Source: Rhodobium orientis (GTDB lineage: Bacteria; Pseudomonadota; Alphaproteobacteria; Rhizobiales; Rhodobiaceae). From it: DNA of 64,000 nt. Position 1 is the first letter of the stretch, and the number at the start of each line of letters is the position of its first letter. Made by a program: the position numbers and the translations under genes. Under the pieces are notes generated by a model, which saw nothing but the letters and a program-made list of their open reading frames with translations, searched no databases and had not been told where the DNA came from. The DNA lies in contig NZ_NPEV01000013.1 in NCBI RefSeq assembly GCF_003258835.1, forward strand, positions 1-64,000, written 5' to 3'. Shown here in pieces: positions 18,497 through 29,258 of the stretch.

Positions 18497-20602
18497 ATGC
18501 CGAGCGAGACCTTTCCCCGGACGGTGCCGTCCGCCTGTCCCCACGACTGTCCGTCGACCTGCGCGCTGGAGGTGGAGGTGCTGGCGCCGGACAGGATCGG
18601 CCGGGTGCGGGGCGCGCCCGACAATCCCTATACGGCCGGTGTCATCTGCGCCAAGGTCGCGCGCTATGCGGAACGGCTGCACCACCCGGACCGATTGACA
18701 AGGCCCCTGCGCCGGATTGGCGCCAAGGGCGAGGGCCGGTTCGAGGAGATCTCCTTCGAGGCCGCCCTCGACATCACCGCCGAGGCGCTTCTGAAGGCAG
18801 AAAGCCGACACGGCCCGGAGGCCGTCTGGCCGTACTACTATGCCGGCACCATGGGCCTGGTGCAGCGCGACAGCATCTTCCGGCTGCGCTTTGAGAAACG
18901 CTATTCGCGGCAATACGACACGGTCTGCTCCATGGCCGCCCAGACCGGCTATGCCGCCGGCACCGGGCGCGTCGCCGGTCCCGATCCGCGCGAGATGGCG
19001 AAATCCGACTGCGTCGTCATCTGGGGCACCAATCCGGTCGCCACCCAGGTCAACGTCATGACCCATGCGGTGACGGCCAGAAAGACCCGCGGGGCCAAGA
19101 TCGCCGCCGTCGACATCTACCGGACCGAGACGGCGAAACAGGCCGATCTTGCCCTGATCATCCGGCCGGGGACCGATGCGGCGCTCGCCTGCGCCATCAT
19201 GCATATCCTCTTTCGCGACGGCCACGCCGACCGGGAGTATCTTTCCCGCTACGCCGATGCGCCGGAGCCCTTCGAGGCGCATCTGGCCGACAAGACGCCG
19301 GAATGGGCGGCGGATATCTGCGGCGTCACCATCGAGGAGATCGAAGCGCTTGCAGCGCTCATCGGGAATAACAAAAAAACCTATTTCCGCACCGGCTATG
19401 GTTTCACCCGAGGGCGCACCGGCTCCGTCTCCATGCATGCGGTGATTTCCATCCCGACGGTGACGGGAGCCTGGGCCCATGAAGGGGGTGGCGCGTTCCT
19501 CTCCAACAGCGCCATCTTCAAGCTAGACAAGTCGATGATCATGGGAACCGAGCTTCTCGACACCTCGGTGCGCAATCTCGACCAGTCGCAGATCGGCCGG
19601 GTGCTGACGGGCGATGCCGAGGCCCTGCGCGGCGGCCCGCCGGTCGAGGCGCTCTTCATCCAGAACACCAACCCGGTCTGCATCGCGCCGGAATCGGCGA
19701 AGGTCCGGGATGGTTTCCTGCGCGAGGATCTGTTCACCTGTGTCCACGAACAGTTCCTGACCGATACGGCGAAGATGGCCGATATCGTGCTGCCGGCAAC
19801 CATGTTCCTGGAGCACGACGACGTCTACCAGGCCGGTGGCCAGCAGCATCTCCTGTTCGGGGGAGCGCAGGTCGAGGCGCCGGGCGAATGCCGCTCGAAT
19901 GTCGAGGTCCTCGCCGGCCTTGCCGAGCGGCTCGGCCTGGAACATCCCGGCTTTGCCATGAGCGCGCGCGAGCACGTCGACTGGCTGCTGCAGCACTCCG
20001 GCCTCGGCACGCTTGACGAGCTGGAAGAAACGCGCTGGATCGATTGCCAGCCGGCCTTCGAGCGTGCGCACTTCACCGAAGGCTTCGCCCATCCGGACGG
20101 CAAATTCCGGTTCAAGCCCGGCTGGGACAACGTCCATTTCGGCCCGGCCGAAGGGCTGCACGGCGCTTGGGACGCCCTGCCGGAATTTCCCGATTTCGTT
20201 CCGGTGATCGAGACGACGGACGCCGACCATCCGTTCCGGCTGGCGACATCGCCGGCGCGCTCCTTCCTCAACACTTCCTTCACCGAGACGCCGTCGTCGA
20301 CAAAACGCGAGGGCCGGCCCGAGGTGATGGTCCATGAGGACGACGCCAAGGGCGCCGGCATTGCGGACGGCGACCTCGTCACCCTCGGCAACACCCGAGG
20401 CGCGGTGCGGCTCCACGCGCGGATCGCCGATGCGGTGAGGCCGGGTGTCCTCATCGTGGAGAGCATCTGGCCGAACGGCGCCTTCGTCGACGGCATCGGC
20501 ATCAACGTCCTCATCGGCGCCGATCCGATCGCGCCCCATGGCGGCGCGGCGTTCCACGATGCCAAGGTGTGGCTGAAAAAAGTCGTCGAAAAAGCGGCGT
20601 GA
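18497..20602 (+). CDS. Molybdopterin-dependent oxidoreductase (MopB superfamily)
   Basis: A 701-residue bis-MGD-type enzyme related to formate dehydrogenase and DMSO reductase catalytic subunits. A [4Fe-4S] site is visible: Cys14, Cys18 and Cys22 (A-C-P-H-D-C-P-S-T-C), then Cys51. The MopB core and the C-terminal cofactor-binding domain (R-L-A-T-S-P-A-R-S-F-L-N-T and V-M-V-H-E-D-D-A) follow. No Tat signal is present, so it is probably cytoplasmic. Start ATG 18497 has GGAGG five bases upstream. No electron-transfer or cofactor gene lies beside it, and the substrate is unknown. Confidence 0.88.
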   Translation: MPSETFPRTVPSACPHDCPSTCALEVEVLAPDRIGRVRGAPDNPYTAGVICAKVARYAERLHHPDRLTRPLRRIGAKGEGRFEEISFEAALDITAEALLKAESRHGPEAVWPYYYAGTMGLVQRDSIFRLRFEKRYSRQYDTVCSMAAQTGYAAGTGRVAGPDPREMAKSDCVVIWGTNPVATQVNVMTHAVTARKTRGAKIAAVDIYRTETAKQADLALIIRPGTDAALACAIMHILFRDGHADREYLSRYADAPEPFEAHLADKTPEWAADICGVTIEEIEALAALIGNNKKTYFRTGYGFTRGRTGSVSMHAVISIPTVTGAWAHEGGGAFLSNSAIFKLDKSMIMGTELLDTSVRNLDQSQIGRVLTGDAEALRGGPPVEALFIQNTNPVCIAPESAKVRDGFLREDLFTCVHEQFLTDTAKMADIVLPATMFLEHDDVYQAGGQQHLLFGGAQVEAPGECRSNVEVLAGLAERLGLEHPGFAMSAREHVDWLLQHSGLGTLDELEETRWIDCQPAFERAHFTEGFAHPDGKFRFKPGWDNVHFGPAEGLHGAWDALPEFPDFVPVIETTDADHPFRLATSPARSFLNTSFTETPSSTKREGRPEVMVHEDDAKGAGIADGDLVTLGNTRGAVRLHARIADAVRPGVLIVESIWPNGAFVDGIGINVLIGADPIAPHGGAAFHDAKVWLKKVVEKAA

Positions 20603-20713
20603 GGCGTTTGCGAACCGGTAACCGGTGCCTACCTTAGGGAAGCCGGAGGCGCCGCACAGTTGCGCGTTTCCGGCGGTGAGTTTCAGGCATGCAAGCGGAA
20701 TAAGGAGCGGTGG

Positions 20714-21019
20714 ATGCGGCTTTCCCTGTTGGCACTAGGCGGCGCGGCTGTTGTCGGGCTCGCCATCTTCGGCGGCCCTGACGAGGCCCGGGCTGCCGGA
20801 CGCGAGGACCTTCGCGTGAAGATGGTCGACGAATGTGTGTTCGATCTCTGGAAACGGCCGGACCAGCGGGAGTCGGCGGCAACGCGCTGCAAATGCGCGG
20901 CGAGTTCTGCCGTTAAGAAGCTCTCCGCGGCCGACATCGCCGACGAGCCGTTCTTCGGCGACGGGCTGACCTCGACCCAGAGCGATGCCCTGAAGGCCTC
21001 TCTGAAGTCCTGCAACTAA
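20714..21019 (+). CDS. Small secreted protein of unknown function
   Basis: A 101-residue protein with a clear signal peptide (M-R-L-S-L-L-A-L-G-G-A-A-V-V-G-L-A-I-F onward, probable cut near E-A-R-A-A). The mature part has cysteines in V-D-E-C-V-F-D-L-W, C-K-C and a C-terminal S-C-N, so disulphides are likely. I chose ATG 20714 because AAGGAG lies six bases upstream; an earlier ATG at 20660 has no such site and would spoil the signal peptide. It follows the molybdopterin enzyme by 111 bp and converges on purN. I do not recognise the family. Confidence 0.72.
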   Translation: MRLSLLALGGAAVVGLAIFGGPDEARAAGREDLRVKMVDECVFDLWKRPDQRESAATRCKCAASSAVKKLSAADIADEPFFGDGLTSTQSDALKASLKSCN

Positions 21020-21049
21020 CGATCCCGCACATGGCGACGGTCGCCGCGG

Positions 21050-21730
21050 TCAATGCCCGTCGGGAGAGAATTTTCCCCTCGGCCAGATCAGCGCCGGCGG
21101 CAACGCTCCGTCCTCTTCCGGCTCGACGATGACCCGGTGCTCGACGACGCGCGTGCGGCCGCTGGCAACCAGCGCCAGCGCCGCCGGATAGAGCTCGTGC
21201 TCGGCCGCGAGCACCCGGGCGGCCAGCGTCTCCTCGGTGTCGCTGGAAAGCACCGGCACGGCGCCTTGCGCGATCAGCGGTCCGGCATCCATCTCCGGCC
21301 GCACGAAATGGACGCTGCAGCCGTGCAGCTTGACACCGGCCGCAAGGGCCCTGAGGTGGGTGTCGAGGCCCTTGAAGGAGGGCAGCAGCGAGGGGTGGAT
21401 GTTGATCAGCCGGTCGCGCCACTTCTCCGCAAACCCTGCCGTCAGCAGCCGCATGAAGCCGGCAAGGCAGACGACGTCCGGCCGGAACGCGTCGATGGCC
21501 GCGTTGAGCTTTTCTTCGAACGCCTCGCGGCTGTCGAAATCCTTGTGGTCGACCACGTCCGTCGCAATCCCGGCGCTGCGCGCGGTCTCAAGCCCCCCCG
21601 CATTCGGCCGGTTGGAGATCACGGCGACGATCTCGGCCGGGTAGGCGGGGTCCTTGGCGGCCCCGATGAGCGCGGCCATGTTGGAGCCGCGCCCGGAAAT
21701 CAGCACGACGACGCGGGCGCGATCGCTCAT
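21050..21730 (-). CDS. purN: Phosphoribosylglycinamide formyltransferase
   Basis: Transfers a formyl group from 10-formyl-THF to GAR, the third step of purine synthesis. Motifs seen are [10 protein letters not shown] at the N-terminus, the catalytic-region [12 protein letters not shown], and C-S-V-H-F-V-x-x-E-M-D-A-G-P with the conserved Asp. Length (226 residues) is normal. The ATG overlaps the purM stop by four bases (ATGA), so the two are a coupled purMN operon. Confidence 0.96.
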   Translation of the reverse strand: MSDRARVVVLISGRGSNMAALIGAAKDPAYPAEIVAVISNRPNAGGLETARSAGIATDVVDHKDFDSREAFEEKLNAAIDAFRPDVVCLAGFMRLLTAGFAEKWRDRLINIHPSLLPSFKGLDTHLRALAAGVKLHGCSVHFVRPEMDAGPLIAQGAVPVLSSDTEETLAARVLAAEHELYPAALALVASGRTRVVEHRVIVEPEEDGALPPALIWPRGKFSPDGH

Positions 21731-22836
21731 TGTGCCGAACCGGTTTCCGGAAAGGAGAGGGCGCCGTCATAGACGACCGGGACGCCTGCTTGCGCGTCCG
21801 GCCCGCCGAGGCAGCGGCCGATCACCTCGGCCCGCTCGCCGGCAATGGTCAGTGCGTCGAGGACGGCATCGGCGGCGCCCGGCGAGACCACCATGACCAT
21901 GCCGACGCCGCAATTGAAGGTCGTCAGCATTTCGGCGTCGGCGATGGTGCCGAGGTCGCGCAGCCAGGAAAAGACGGGAAGGACGGCGACGCGGTCGAGG
22001 TCGATCCGCGCCGTGGTTCCCTCCGGCAGCACCCGCGGCAGGTTCTCCGTCAGGCCGCCGCCGGTGATGTGGGCGAGCGCCTTGACCCCGCCGGAGGCGG
22101 CATGGATCGCGGCAAGGGCGGAGCGCACATAGATACGTGTCGGCTCAAGCAGTGCCTCGCCGAGGCTGCGCGAGCTATCGAACGGGGCGGGATCGTCGAA
22201 GGAGAGGCCGTTGTCGGTGACGATCTTGCGGACCAGCGAAAAGCCGTTGGAGTGGATGCCGCTGGAGGCAATGCCGATGAGGACGTCGCCCGAGTCGATA
22301 TCGGTGCGCGGCAGGAGCGCCTCGCGCTCCGCGGCGCCGACGGCAAAGCCGGCAAGGTCGAAGTCCTTGGCCGCGTACATGCCCGGCATTTCCGCCGTCT
22401 CACCGCCGATCAACGCGCAGCCGGCCTGGCGGCAGCCCTCCGCGATTCCCTCGACCACCGTTGCCGCCTCATCCGTGGCGAGCTTGCCGCAGGCGTAATA
22501 GTCGAGGAAGAACAGTGGCTCGGCGCCCTGGACGACGAGGTCGTTGACGCACATGGCGACGAGATCGACGCCGACGGTCTGGAGCCGTCCGGTCTCGATC
22601 GCGATCTTCAGCTTGGTGCCGACGCCGTCGGTGGCGGCGATCAGTACCGGGTCCTTGAGGCCCGTCGCTGCCAGGTCGAAGGCGCCGCCGAAACCGCCGA
22701 TGGAGCCGTCGGCGCCAGGGCGCGCCGTTGAGCGCACGGCCGGCCCTATCGCCTTGACGAAGGCGTTGCCGGCCCCGATATCGACCCCTGCGCCGGCATA
22801 GGTGTAGGGGCTCTTGCCCTCGCTGGTCTCGCTCAT
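21727..22836 (-). CDS. purM: Phosphoribosylformylglycinamidine cyclo-ligase (AIR synthetase)
   Basis: Closes the imidazole ring to form AIR with ATP, the fifth purine step. The N-terminal [12 protein letters not shown], the G-G-F-G-G-A-F motif, [10 protein letters not shown], and [11 protein letters not shown] are all diagnostic. The start is ATG 22836 ([15 protein letters not shown]), giving 369 residues; longer frames add unrelated sequence. First gene of purMN, divergent from the CDP-alcohol phosphatidyltransferase gene across about 210 bp. Confidence 0.96.
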   Translation of the reverse strand: MSETSEGKSPYTYAGAGVDIGAGNAFVKAIGPAVRSTARPGADGSIGGFGGAFDLAATGLKDPVLIAATDGVGTKLKIAIETGRLQTVGVDLVAMCVNDLVVQGAEPLFFLDYYACGKLATDEAATVVEGIAEGCRQAGCALIGGETAEMPGMYAAKDFDLAGFAVGAAEREALLPRTDIDSGDVLIGIASSGIHSNGFSLVRKIVTDNGLSFDDPAPFDSSRSLGEALLEPTRIYVRSALAAIHAASGGVKALAHITGGGLTENLPRVLPEGTTARIDLDRVAVLPVFSWLRDLGTIADAEMLTTFNCGVGMVMVVSPGAADAVLDALTIAGERAEVIGRCLGGPDAQAGVPVVYDGALSFPETGSAQ

Positions 22837-23046
22837 GGCGTCTGGCCGATCCTTTTCTTGCGCGATATCGTCGCCGGCCCAAAACAATTGACGCGGCGCC
22901 GGGCATCCAAACATATGCTGCCTGGAAAGCAAGCCGCAGATGCACTTTCCCCAAGGCCGCCGTCAAGGGCATGGCGCCGGGAAAGCTGGGGGAGAAAAGC
23001 GGCACGGGAGGGAGCGGCGTGGGGGCGCGGCAAGGCAGTTGCAATA

Positions 23047-23631
23047 ATGGACACTGAACACAGCGGATTGACGGTTCCGAACCTGATAACCGTGGCGAGG
23101 CTTTTCCTGGTGCCGGTGATCGTCTGGCTGATCGGGACCGAGGCCTATGCCGCGGCTTTCTGGCTGTTCGTCATCGCCGGTGTTTCGGACGGGGTCGACG
23201 GCTTCATCGCCCGCCATTTCGCCTCGCGCTCGGACCTCGGCGCGTATCTGGACCCGATCGCCGACAAGGCGCTGCTGGTCTCCATCTACATCGCGCTGGC
23301 GATGGTCAACGAGATTCCGTTCTGGCTGGTGATCGCCGTCGTCAGCCGCGACGTCCTCATCGTCGGCGGCGTCATGCTGTCCTGGATGATGGACCGGCCG
23401 GTGCCGATGCAGCCGCTTCTGGTCAGCAAGGCCAACACGCTGGCGCAGATCGTGCTGGCCTCCGTGGTGCTCGCCGATCTGGGCCTTTCCTCCGAGCTGA
23501 CGCCGATCCGCCACCTGATGGTCATCGTGACCGCGTTCTTGACACTTCTTTCGGCAGTGGCATATCTCGTTGAGTGGCTGCGGCACATGACCGACGGCGA
23601 CGATCACGGGCAAGGGGAGCAGACATCTTGA
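23047..23631 (+). CDS. CDP-alcohol phosphatidyltransferase family protein
   Basis: A 194-residue inner-membrane enzyme that swaps CMP on CDP-diacylglycerol for an alcohol, such as glycerol 3-phosphate or phosphatidylglycerol. The family signature is intact: D-G-V-D-G-F-I-A-R, then G-A-Y-L-D-P-I-A-D-K. The N-terminus V-P-N-L-I-T-V-A-R is typical of PgsA and bacterial cardiolipin-synthase-like members; the substrate cannot be settled. ATG 23047 was chosen because similarity starts there. It heads a run with the AI-2E permease and hdaA; the next gene starts inside its stop (TTGA). Confidence 0.87.
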   Translation: MDTEHSGLTVPNLITVARLFLVPVIVWLIGTEAYAAAFWLFVIAGVSDGVDGFIARHFASRSDLGAYLDPIADKALLVSIYIALAMVNEIPFWLVIAVVSRDVLIVGGVMLSWMMDRPVPMQPLLVSKANTLAQIVLASVVLADLGLSSELTPIRHLMVIVTAFLTLLSAVAYLVEWLRHMTDGDDHGQGEQTS

Positions 23632-24713
23632 GCCTCGGTCGCCAGGTCAGTTTCTGGGTCATCGCGCTCGCTGTCACTGTCCTCATTCTCTGGGTGCTTC
23701 GCGGGATCCTGCTGCCGTTCGTGGCCGGCATGGTGCTCGCCTATCTGCTCGATCCGGTTGCCGACTGGCTGGAAAACCACGGCATCGGACGGCTCTTCTC
23801 CACTGTCATCATCCTCGTCTTCTTCATCATCGGCTTCGTCCTGGCACTGGTCATCTTCGTGCCGCTGCTCGGCCACCAGCTCTCCGGCTTCGTCGCCAAC
23901 CTGCCGACCTATGCGGAAAAACTGCAGGCGCTGGCCGCCAATTTCCTCGACGGCCGGGCGGCGGAAACCCTCGGCATCACCACCGGCGACCTGCAAGGGC
24001 AGCTCGGCGACTTCGTCAAGCAGGGCGCAAGCTGGCTCGCCAGCCTCGCCAAGTCCCTGTGGAGCGGCGGCCAGTCGCTGCTGTCGGTCCTGGCACTGCT
24101 GGTGGTCACTCCCGTCGTCGCCTTCTACATGCTGAACGACTGGGACCGCATGGTCGCCACAGTCGATTCCTGGCTGCCGCGCCAGCACCGCGACACCATC
24201 CACCGGCTGGCCCGCGACATGGACGCCAGCATTTCCGGGTTCATGCGCGGCCAGATGATGGTCTGCGTCATCCTCGGCACCTATTACAGCGTCTCGCTCA
24301 GCGTCGTCGGGCTCAATTTCGGCTTCCTGATCGGCATTATCGCCGGCCTCATCAGCTTCATCCCCTATGTCGGCGCCTCGGTCGGCTTCGTGCTGTCGGT
24401 CGGTGTCGCCCTGATGCAGTTCTGGCCCGACTACACGATGATCGCCATCGTCGTCGGCGTCTTCGTCGTCGGCCAGTTCCTGGAAGGCAACATCCTGCAG
24501 CCGAAGATGATCGGCGAGAGCGTCGGCCTGCATCCGGTCTGGCTGATGTTCGCGCTGTTTGCCTTCGGCTCCCTGTTCGGCTTCGTCGGCATGCTTCTTG
24601 CCGTTCCGATCGCGGCCATGGTCGGCGTGCTCGCCCGCTTCGCCATCGAGCAGTATCTGCAGAGCTCCCTTTACCGCGGACCGCCGGGAACCGGCGGCGG
24701 GGAAGGGGAGTGA
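23628..24713 (+). CDS. AI-2E family transporter (PerM-like permease)
   Basis: A 361-residue polytopic membrane protein with about eight hydrophobic helices, of the UPF0118/AI-2E exporter family. Typical stretches are L-L-P-F-V-A-G-M-V-L-A-Y-L-L-D-P, the central soluble domain, and G-I-I-A-G-L-I-S-F-I-P-Y-V-G, with G-N-I-L-Q-P-K-M-I-G-x-x-V-G-L-H-P near the end. The best start is TTG at 23628 overlapping the previous stop, with AGGGGAG upstream; the earlier frame is basic, non-membrane sequence. Substrate unknown. It precedes hdaA, a pairing common in alphaproteobacteria. Confidence 0.87.
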   Translation: MSLGRQVSFWVIALAVTVLILWVLRGILLPFVAGMVLAYLLDPVADWLENHGIGRLFSTVIILVFFIIGFVLALVIFVPLLGHQLSGFVANLPTYAEKLQALAANFLDGRAAETLGITTGDLQGQLGDFVKQGASWLASLAKSLWSGGQSLLSVLALLVVTPVVAFYMLNDWDRMVATVDSWLPRQHRDTIHRLARDMDASISGFMRGQMMVCVILGTYYSVSLSVVGLNFGFLIGIIAGLISFIPYVGASVGFVLSVGVALMQFWPDYTMIAIVVGVFVVGQFLEGNILQPKMIGESVGLHPVWLMFALFAFGSLFGFVGMLLAVPIAAMVGVLARFAIEQYLQSSLYRGPPGTGGGEGE

Positions 24714-24715
24714 GC

Positions 24716-25438
24716 GTGGTCAAACGCCGTCCCGACGAGGCCGCGCAACTGCCTCTCCATCTGCCCCACGAAGCGTCCTTTGCCCGCGACGACTTCCTCG
24801 TTGCCGACTGCAACCGGGCCGCCTTCGAGCTTGTCGAGCGCTGGCCGGACTGGCCCTCCAAGCTGGTGGTGCTGGCCGGCCCGACCGGTTCCGGCAAATC
24901 CCATCTGGCCGATATCTGGCGCGAGCGGACCGGCGGCACGATCATTCCCGCCGATGCCCTGTCGCGCGCCGATCCGCTGCGCCTCGTCGAGGCCCGTGCG
25001 ATCGCGGTTGAGGATGCGGACGGCGCGACGGGTGCGGCCGGCCGCTGCGACGACACCGCGCTGTTCCATCTCCTCAACGCCGCCCGGGCCGCCGGCGCCT
25101 TCGTGCTGATCACCTGCCGGCACTGGCCCGAGGCCTGGGGCATCAGGCTTGCCGACCTGAAATCGCGGCTGCGGGCGGCAACGCCTGTGGAAATCGGCGA
25201 GCCGGACGACGACCTCATCCGCCGCGTGCTTGTCAAACTGTTCGCCGACCGTCAGATTTCCATCGATGCCGCGGTCGTCAACTACCTCCTCGTGCGCATG
25301 GAGCGGTCGCTGGCGACCGCCAGCCGCCTGGTCGCGGAACTCGACCGCGAGGCGCTGGCGCGAGGGCGCGCCGTCACCCGGCCGATCGCGGCCGATGTCC
25401 TTGCCCGCCTGTCGCACGGCAATGGCGCGGAGCCCTGA
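24716..25438 (+). CDS. hdaA: DnaA regulatory inactivator HdaA
   Basis: A truncated DnaA-like AAA+ protein (240 residues) lacking the DNA-binding domain. By family it works with the sliding clamp to stimulate ATP hydrolysis by DnaA after initiation (RIDA). It starts with a short clamp-binding-like segment (A-A-Q-L-P-L-H-L-P), then D-D-F-L-V-A-D-C-N, Walker A A-G-P-T-G-S-G-K-S-H, and a C-terminal lid region (Y-L-L-V-R-M-E-R-S). I chose GTG 24716, five bases after GGGGAG; a GTG at 24710 would overlap the previous stop. Followed by ppk after 85 bp. Confidence 0.85.
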   Translation: MVKRRPDEAAQLPLHLPHEASFARDDFLVADCNRAAFELVERWPDWPSKLVVLAGPTGSGKSHLADIWRERTGGTIIPADALSRADPLRLVEARAIAVEDADGATGAAGRCDDTALFHLLNAARAAGAFVLITCRHWPEAWGIRLADLKSRLRAATPVEIGEPDDDLIRRVLVKLFADRQISIDAAVVNYLLVRMERSLATASRLVAELDREALARGRAVTRPIAADVLARLSHGNGAEP

Positions 25439-25523
25439 CGCCGCTGCGACGAAACGGTCACATTAACCGGGTAACCGACGGGGACCGGGTAACGGACAGG
25501 GATTGCGCGCAAAGGAGAGATCG

Positions 25524-27728
25524 ATGGCCCTAGACCAGACAGCACCGCCGGCGTCCGTTGACGAGGAACAGCCCCGCGAAGACGCCGAGGCGCTGAAGAC
25601 CTCGCCAAAGCGGTTCGTCAACCGCGAGCTCTCCTGGCTGCACTTCAACCGCCGTGTCCTGGAAGAGTCCGACAACGCCAACCACCCGCTGCTGGAGCGG
25701 CTGCGGTTCCTGTCGATCTCGGCCAACAACCTCGACGAATTCTTCATGGTCCGCTTCGCCGGCCTCAAGGGCCAGCAGCGCGAGAAGATCGAGACCCTCA
25801 GCGCCGACGGCCTGACGCCGACCGAGCAGCTGAACCTGATCACCCAGGAGGTGATGCGCCTGCAGACCGAGCAGCAGGAGCGCTGGGCGGTGCTGCGCCA
25901 CGAGATCGGCGAGGCCGGGATCGACATCGTCGACGAGGCCGACCTCAGCGATGCCGACATCGACTGGCTCGACGAGTGCTTCCTGACCAGCATCTTCCCG
26001 GTGCTGACGCCGCTCGCCATCGATCCGGCGCACCCGTTTCCGTTCATCCCCAATCTCGGCTTTTCGCTGATCCTGGAGCTGTCGCCGACCGGCGGCGGCG
26101 AAGGGATGATCGCGCTGCTGCGCATCCCCCACAAGCTCGACCGGTTCATCTCCCTGCCACAGAACGACGACAGCGGCCCGATCCGGTTCGTGTCGCGCGA
26201 GACCGCGATCAGCCTCTTCACCGCCCGCCTGTTCCCCGGCTACGAGGTCCGCGGCAAGGGCTCGTTCCGGGTCATCCGCGATTCGGAAATGGAAATCGAC
26301 GAAGAGGCCGAGGATCTGGTGCGGCTGTTCGAGACGGCGCTGAAGCGCCGTCGACGCGGCTCCGTGATCCGGCTTGAGATCGACCAGGCAACGCCGGAGG
26401 GGCTTCGCGGTTTCGTCGCCCAGGCGCTCCACGTGACGGCGGAAGACATCTTCGACGTCAATGGCGTGCTGGCCCTCAACGAGATCTCCCAACTGATCGA
26501 CGTCGACCGCCCGGACCTGAAATTCACGCCCTTCGCGGCGCGCTTCCCGGAGCGCATTCGCGAGCATGGCGGCGACTGCTTCGCGGCCATCCGCCAGAAG
26601 GACATCGTCGTCCATCACCCCTACGAATCCTTCGACGTGGTCGTCCAGTTCCTGAAGCAGGCGGCCGAAGACCCCGACGTCATGGCGATCAAGCAGACGC
26701 TCTACCGCACGTCGAACGACTCGCCGATCGTCAAGGCGCTGGCCGAGGCGGCCGAGGCCGGCAAGTCGGTGACGGCGGTGGTCGAGCTGAAGGCGCGGTT
26801 CGACGAGGAGGCCAACATCAAATGGGCCCGCGACCTGGAACGGGCGGGCGCCCAGGTCGTTTACGGCTTCCTGGAGTACAAGACCCACTCCAAGCTTTCC
26901 ATGGTGGTGCGCCGGGAAAGCGGCCGGCTCGCCACCTACTGCCACATCGGCACCGGCAACTACCATCCGATCACTGCCAAGATCTACACCGACCTGTCGT
27001 TCTTCACCGCCGACGCGGTGACCGCCCGCGACGTCGCCCGGGTCTTCAACTTCATCACCGGCTACGCCATGCCGGACCGGCTCGACCGCCTGACCGCCTC
27101 GCCGGTGCTGATGCGCAAGACGCTGACCGAATGCATCGACGCGGAGATCGCCCACGCCAAGGCCGGCCGCCCGGCCAGGATCTGGGGCAAAACCAACTCG
27201 CTGGTCGATCCGAAGATCATCGACAAGCTCTATGAGGCGAGTTCGGCCGGCGTCGAGATCGACCTCGTCGTGCGCGGCATCTGCTGCCTCAGGCCCGGCG
27301 TTCCCGGCATGTCGGACAACATCCGCGTCAAGTCCATCGTCGGCCGCTTCCTGGAGCACAGCCGCATTTACTGCTTCGGCGCCGGCTACGGCCTGCCGTC
27401 GAAGGAGTCGCTGGTCTATATCGGCTCGGCCGACCTGATGCCGCGCAACCTCGACCGGCGTGTGGAGGTTCTGGTCTCCATCACCAATCCGACGGTGCAC
27501 GAGCAGGTGCTCGACCAGATCATGGGCGCCAATCTGCGCGACAACGAGCAGAGCTGGTGGCTGCTGCCGGACGGCGGCCACCAGCGCATCGAGCGCGCCG
27601 AGGGTGTGGAACCGTTCAACGCCCACAAGTATTTCATGACCAACCCCTCCCTGTCGGGCCGCGGCAGTGCGATCACCCTGCATTCGCCGAAACCGTTCGC
27701 CCGACGCAAGAAGCGGACATCCAGTTGA
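25524..27728 (+). CDS. ppk: Polyphosphate kinase 1
   Basis: PPK1 reversibly makes long-chain polyphosphate from ATP. The protein (734 residues) shows the N-terminal helical domain ([15 protein letters not shown]), then [15 protein letters not shown], and two phospholipase-D-like catalytic domains. The phospho-acceptor His474 lies in [11 protein letters not shown] 25524 follows AAAGGAG and gives the normal length. It is directly coupled to ppx through a TTGA overlap, so synthesis and breakdown of polyphosphate are expressed together. Confidence 0.96.
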   Translation: MALDQTAPPASVDEEQPREDAEALKTSPKRFVNRELSWLHFNRRVLEESDNANHPLLERLRFLSISANNLDEFFMVRFAGLKGQQREKIETLSADGLTPTEQLNLITQEVMRLQTEQQERWAVLRHEIGEAGIDIVDEADLSDADIDWLDECFLTSIFPVLTPLAIDPAHPFPFIPNLGFSLILELSPTGGGEGMIALLRIPHKLDRFISLPQNDDSGPIRFVSRETAISLFTARLFPGYEVRGKGSFRVIRDSEMEIDEEAEDLVRLFETALKRRRRGSVIRLEIDQATPEGLRGFVAQALHVTAEDIFDVNGVLALNEISQLIDVDRPDLKFTPFAARFPERIREHGGDCFAAIRQKDIVVHHPYESFDVVVQFLKQAAEDPDVMAIKQTLYRTSNDSPIVKALAEAAEAGKSVTAVVELKARFDEEANIKWARDLERAGAQVVYGFLEYKTHSKLSMVVRRESGRLATYCHIGTGNYHPITAKIYTDLSFFTADAVTARDVARVFNFITGYAMPDRLDRLTASPVLMRKTLTECIDAEIAHAKAGRPARIWGKTNSLVDPKIIDKLYEASSAGVEIDLVVRGICCLRPGVPGMSDNIRVKSIVGRFLEHSRIYCFGAGYGLPSKESLVYIGSADLMPRNLDRRVEVLVSITNPTVHEQVLDQIMGANLRDNEQSWWLLPDGGHQRIERAEGVEPFNAHKYFMTNPSLSGRGSAITLHSPKPFARRKKRTSS

Positions 27729-29242
27729 GTCCAGACCACGCCCAGGCCCAGGGCCGGCTCCACGATACCGAGCCGGTGGGCATCATCGATATCGGCTCCA
27801 ATTCCGTCCGGTTGGTGGTCTATGAGCGCCTGACCCGCTCGCCGACGGTGCTGTTCAACGAAAAGGTGCTGGCCGGCCTCGGCCGCGGCGTCGGCGTCAC
27901 CAACCGGCTGGCGGGCGAGAGCGTCGAGCGGGCGCTGTTCGCGCTGAAGCGCTTTCGGTTCCTGGCCACCCAGGCCGGCGCCGAAACGCTCTACGTGCTC
28001 GCCACGGCGGCCGCGCGGGAGGCCGAGAACGGCCCGGACTTCATCCGCGAGGTGGAAAAGATCACCGGCGCCAAGGTCGAGGTGCTCTCCGGCCGCGACG
28101 AGGCGGAGCGGTCGGCCTGCGGCATCATCTCCGGCATCTGGCGGGCCAACGGCATTGCCGGCGATCTCGGCGGCGGCAGCCTGGAACTCGTCGACATCCG
28201 CGGCGAGGAGATCGGCGACGGCCGCACCTATCCGCTTGGCGGCTTGCGCCTGCAGGACGCGGCTGAGGATTCCGTCCGCAAGGCGGAAAAGATCGCCGCC
28301 GACACGCTGGACGGCTGCTCGCTGCTCGACGGCGGTGCCGGCCGCGCCTTCTACGCCATCGGCGGCACCTGGCGCTCGCTCGCCCGGCTGTTCATGTTCG
28401 AGACCGGCTATCCGCTGAAGGTGATGCACCATTTCGCCATCCCCGCCGGCGAGGCCCTCGACTTCTGCCGCAAGGTGGCGCGCGAGGACCTCTCCGGTTT
28501 CGAGCACATCGACGTCATCTCGCGCTCGCGCCGGGCGCTGCTGCCCTATGGCGCGGCGGTGATGGAGCAGATCATCCGCCGCGCCCAGCCGACGGAAGTC
28601 GTCCTGTCCGCGCTCGGCGTGCGCGAGGGCCATCTCTACAAGCTGCTTTCGAAGAAGGAGCGGGCGCGCGACCCGCTGATCGCGGCGAGCGAAGAACTGG
28701 CGATCCTGCGCGCCCGTTCGCCGAAACACGCCCGCGAACTCGGCGAGTGGACGGGCCGGCTGTTCGAGGTGCTGGAGGTGGAGGAGAGCGCCGACGAACG
28801 CCGGCTGCGGACCGCCGCCTGCCTGCTGGCCGACATCGGCTGGCGCGCCCATCCCGACTATCGCGGCGAGCAGAGCCTCAACATCATCGCCCACGCCGCC
28901 TTCATCGGCATCGACCATCCGGGCCGGGCCTATCTGGCGCTCGCCAATTTCTACCGCCATGTCGGGCTGATCGAGGAAGAATTGTCGCCCTGGATCCGTA
29001 AGCTGGCGACGACGCGGCTGATGGAGCGGGCGCGCATCCTCGGCTCGGCGTTCCGCGTCGCCTATCTGATTTCCGCCGCCATGCCCGGCGTCATGCCGAA
29101 GACGACGGTGCGCCGCCGCAACGGCGATCTGGTGCTGGAACTGCCGAAGGAATTCGCCGACCTCGACGGCGAACGGCTGCGCAAGCGCTTCAGCCAGCTC
29201 GGCCGGCTGATGGATCTTTCGACCGAGGTCGAGATCGTCTGA
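27725..29242 (+). CDS. ppx: Exopolyphosphatase (Ppx/GppA family)
   Basis: Removes terminal phosphate from polyphosphate or hydrolyses pppGpp. Actin-like ATPase-fold motifs are [14 protein letters not shown] near the start and [11 protein letters not shown]. The C-terminal half has an HD-type helical region ([11 protein letters not shown], then [14 protein letters not shown]). The frame has no ATG at the right place; TTG 27725, overlapping the ppk stop as TTGA, gives 505 residues. A GTG closer to the first motif is a less likely alternative. Converges on rnd with 16 bp between stops. Confidence 0.93.
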   Translation: MSPDHAQAQGRLHDTEPVGIIDIGSNSVRLVVYERLTRSPTVLFNEKVLAGLGRGVGVTNRLAGESVERALFALKRFRFLATQAGAETLYVLATAAAREAENGPDFIREVEKITGAKVEVLSGRDEAERSACGIISGIWRANGIAGDLGGGSLELVDIRGEEIGDGRTYPLGGLRLQDAAEDSVRKAEKIAADTLDGCSLLDGGAGRAFYAIGGTWRSLARLFMFETGYPLKVMHHFAIPAGEALDFCRKVAREDLSGFEHIDVISRSRRALLPYGAAVMEQIIRRAQPTEVVLSALGVREGHLYKLLSKKERARDPLIAASEELAILRARSPKHARELGEWTGRLFEVLEVEESADERRLRTAACLLADIGWRAHPDYRGEQSLNIIAHAAFIGIDHPGRAYLALANFYRHVGLIEEELSPWIRKLATTRLMERARILGSAFRVAYLISAAMPGVMPKTTVRRRNGDLVLELPKEFADLDGERLRKRFSQLGRLMDLSTEVEIV

Positions 29243-29258
29243 GCGCGCGGCCCGGGCG

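Noticed and set aside
25530-27683. A 717-codon open frame opposite ppk
   Set aside because: An antisense artefact of high GC3 in ppk; its translation is a string of Arg, Val, Asp, His and Gly with no family character. The same reasoning removes the long antisense frames over aspS, ilvD, argS and the SPOR gene.
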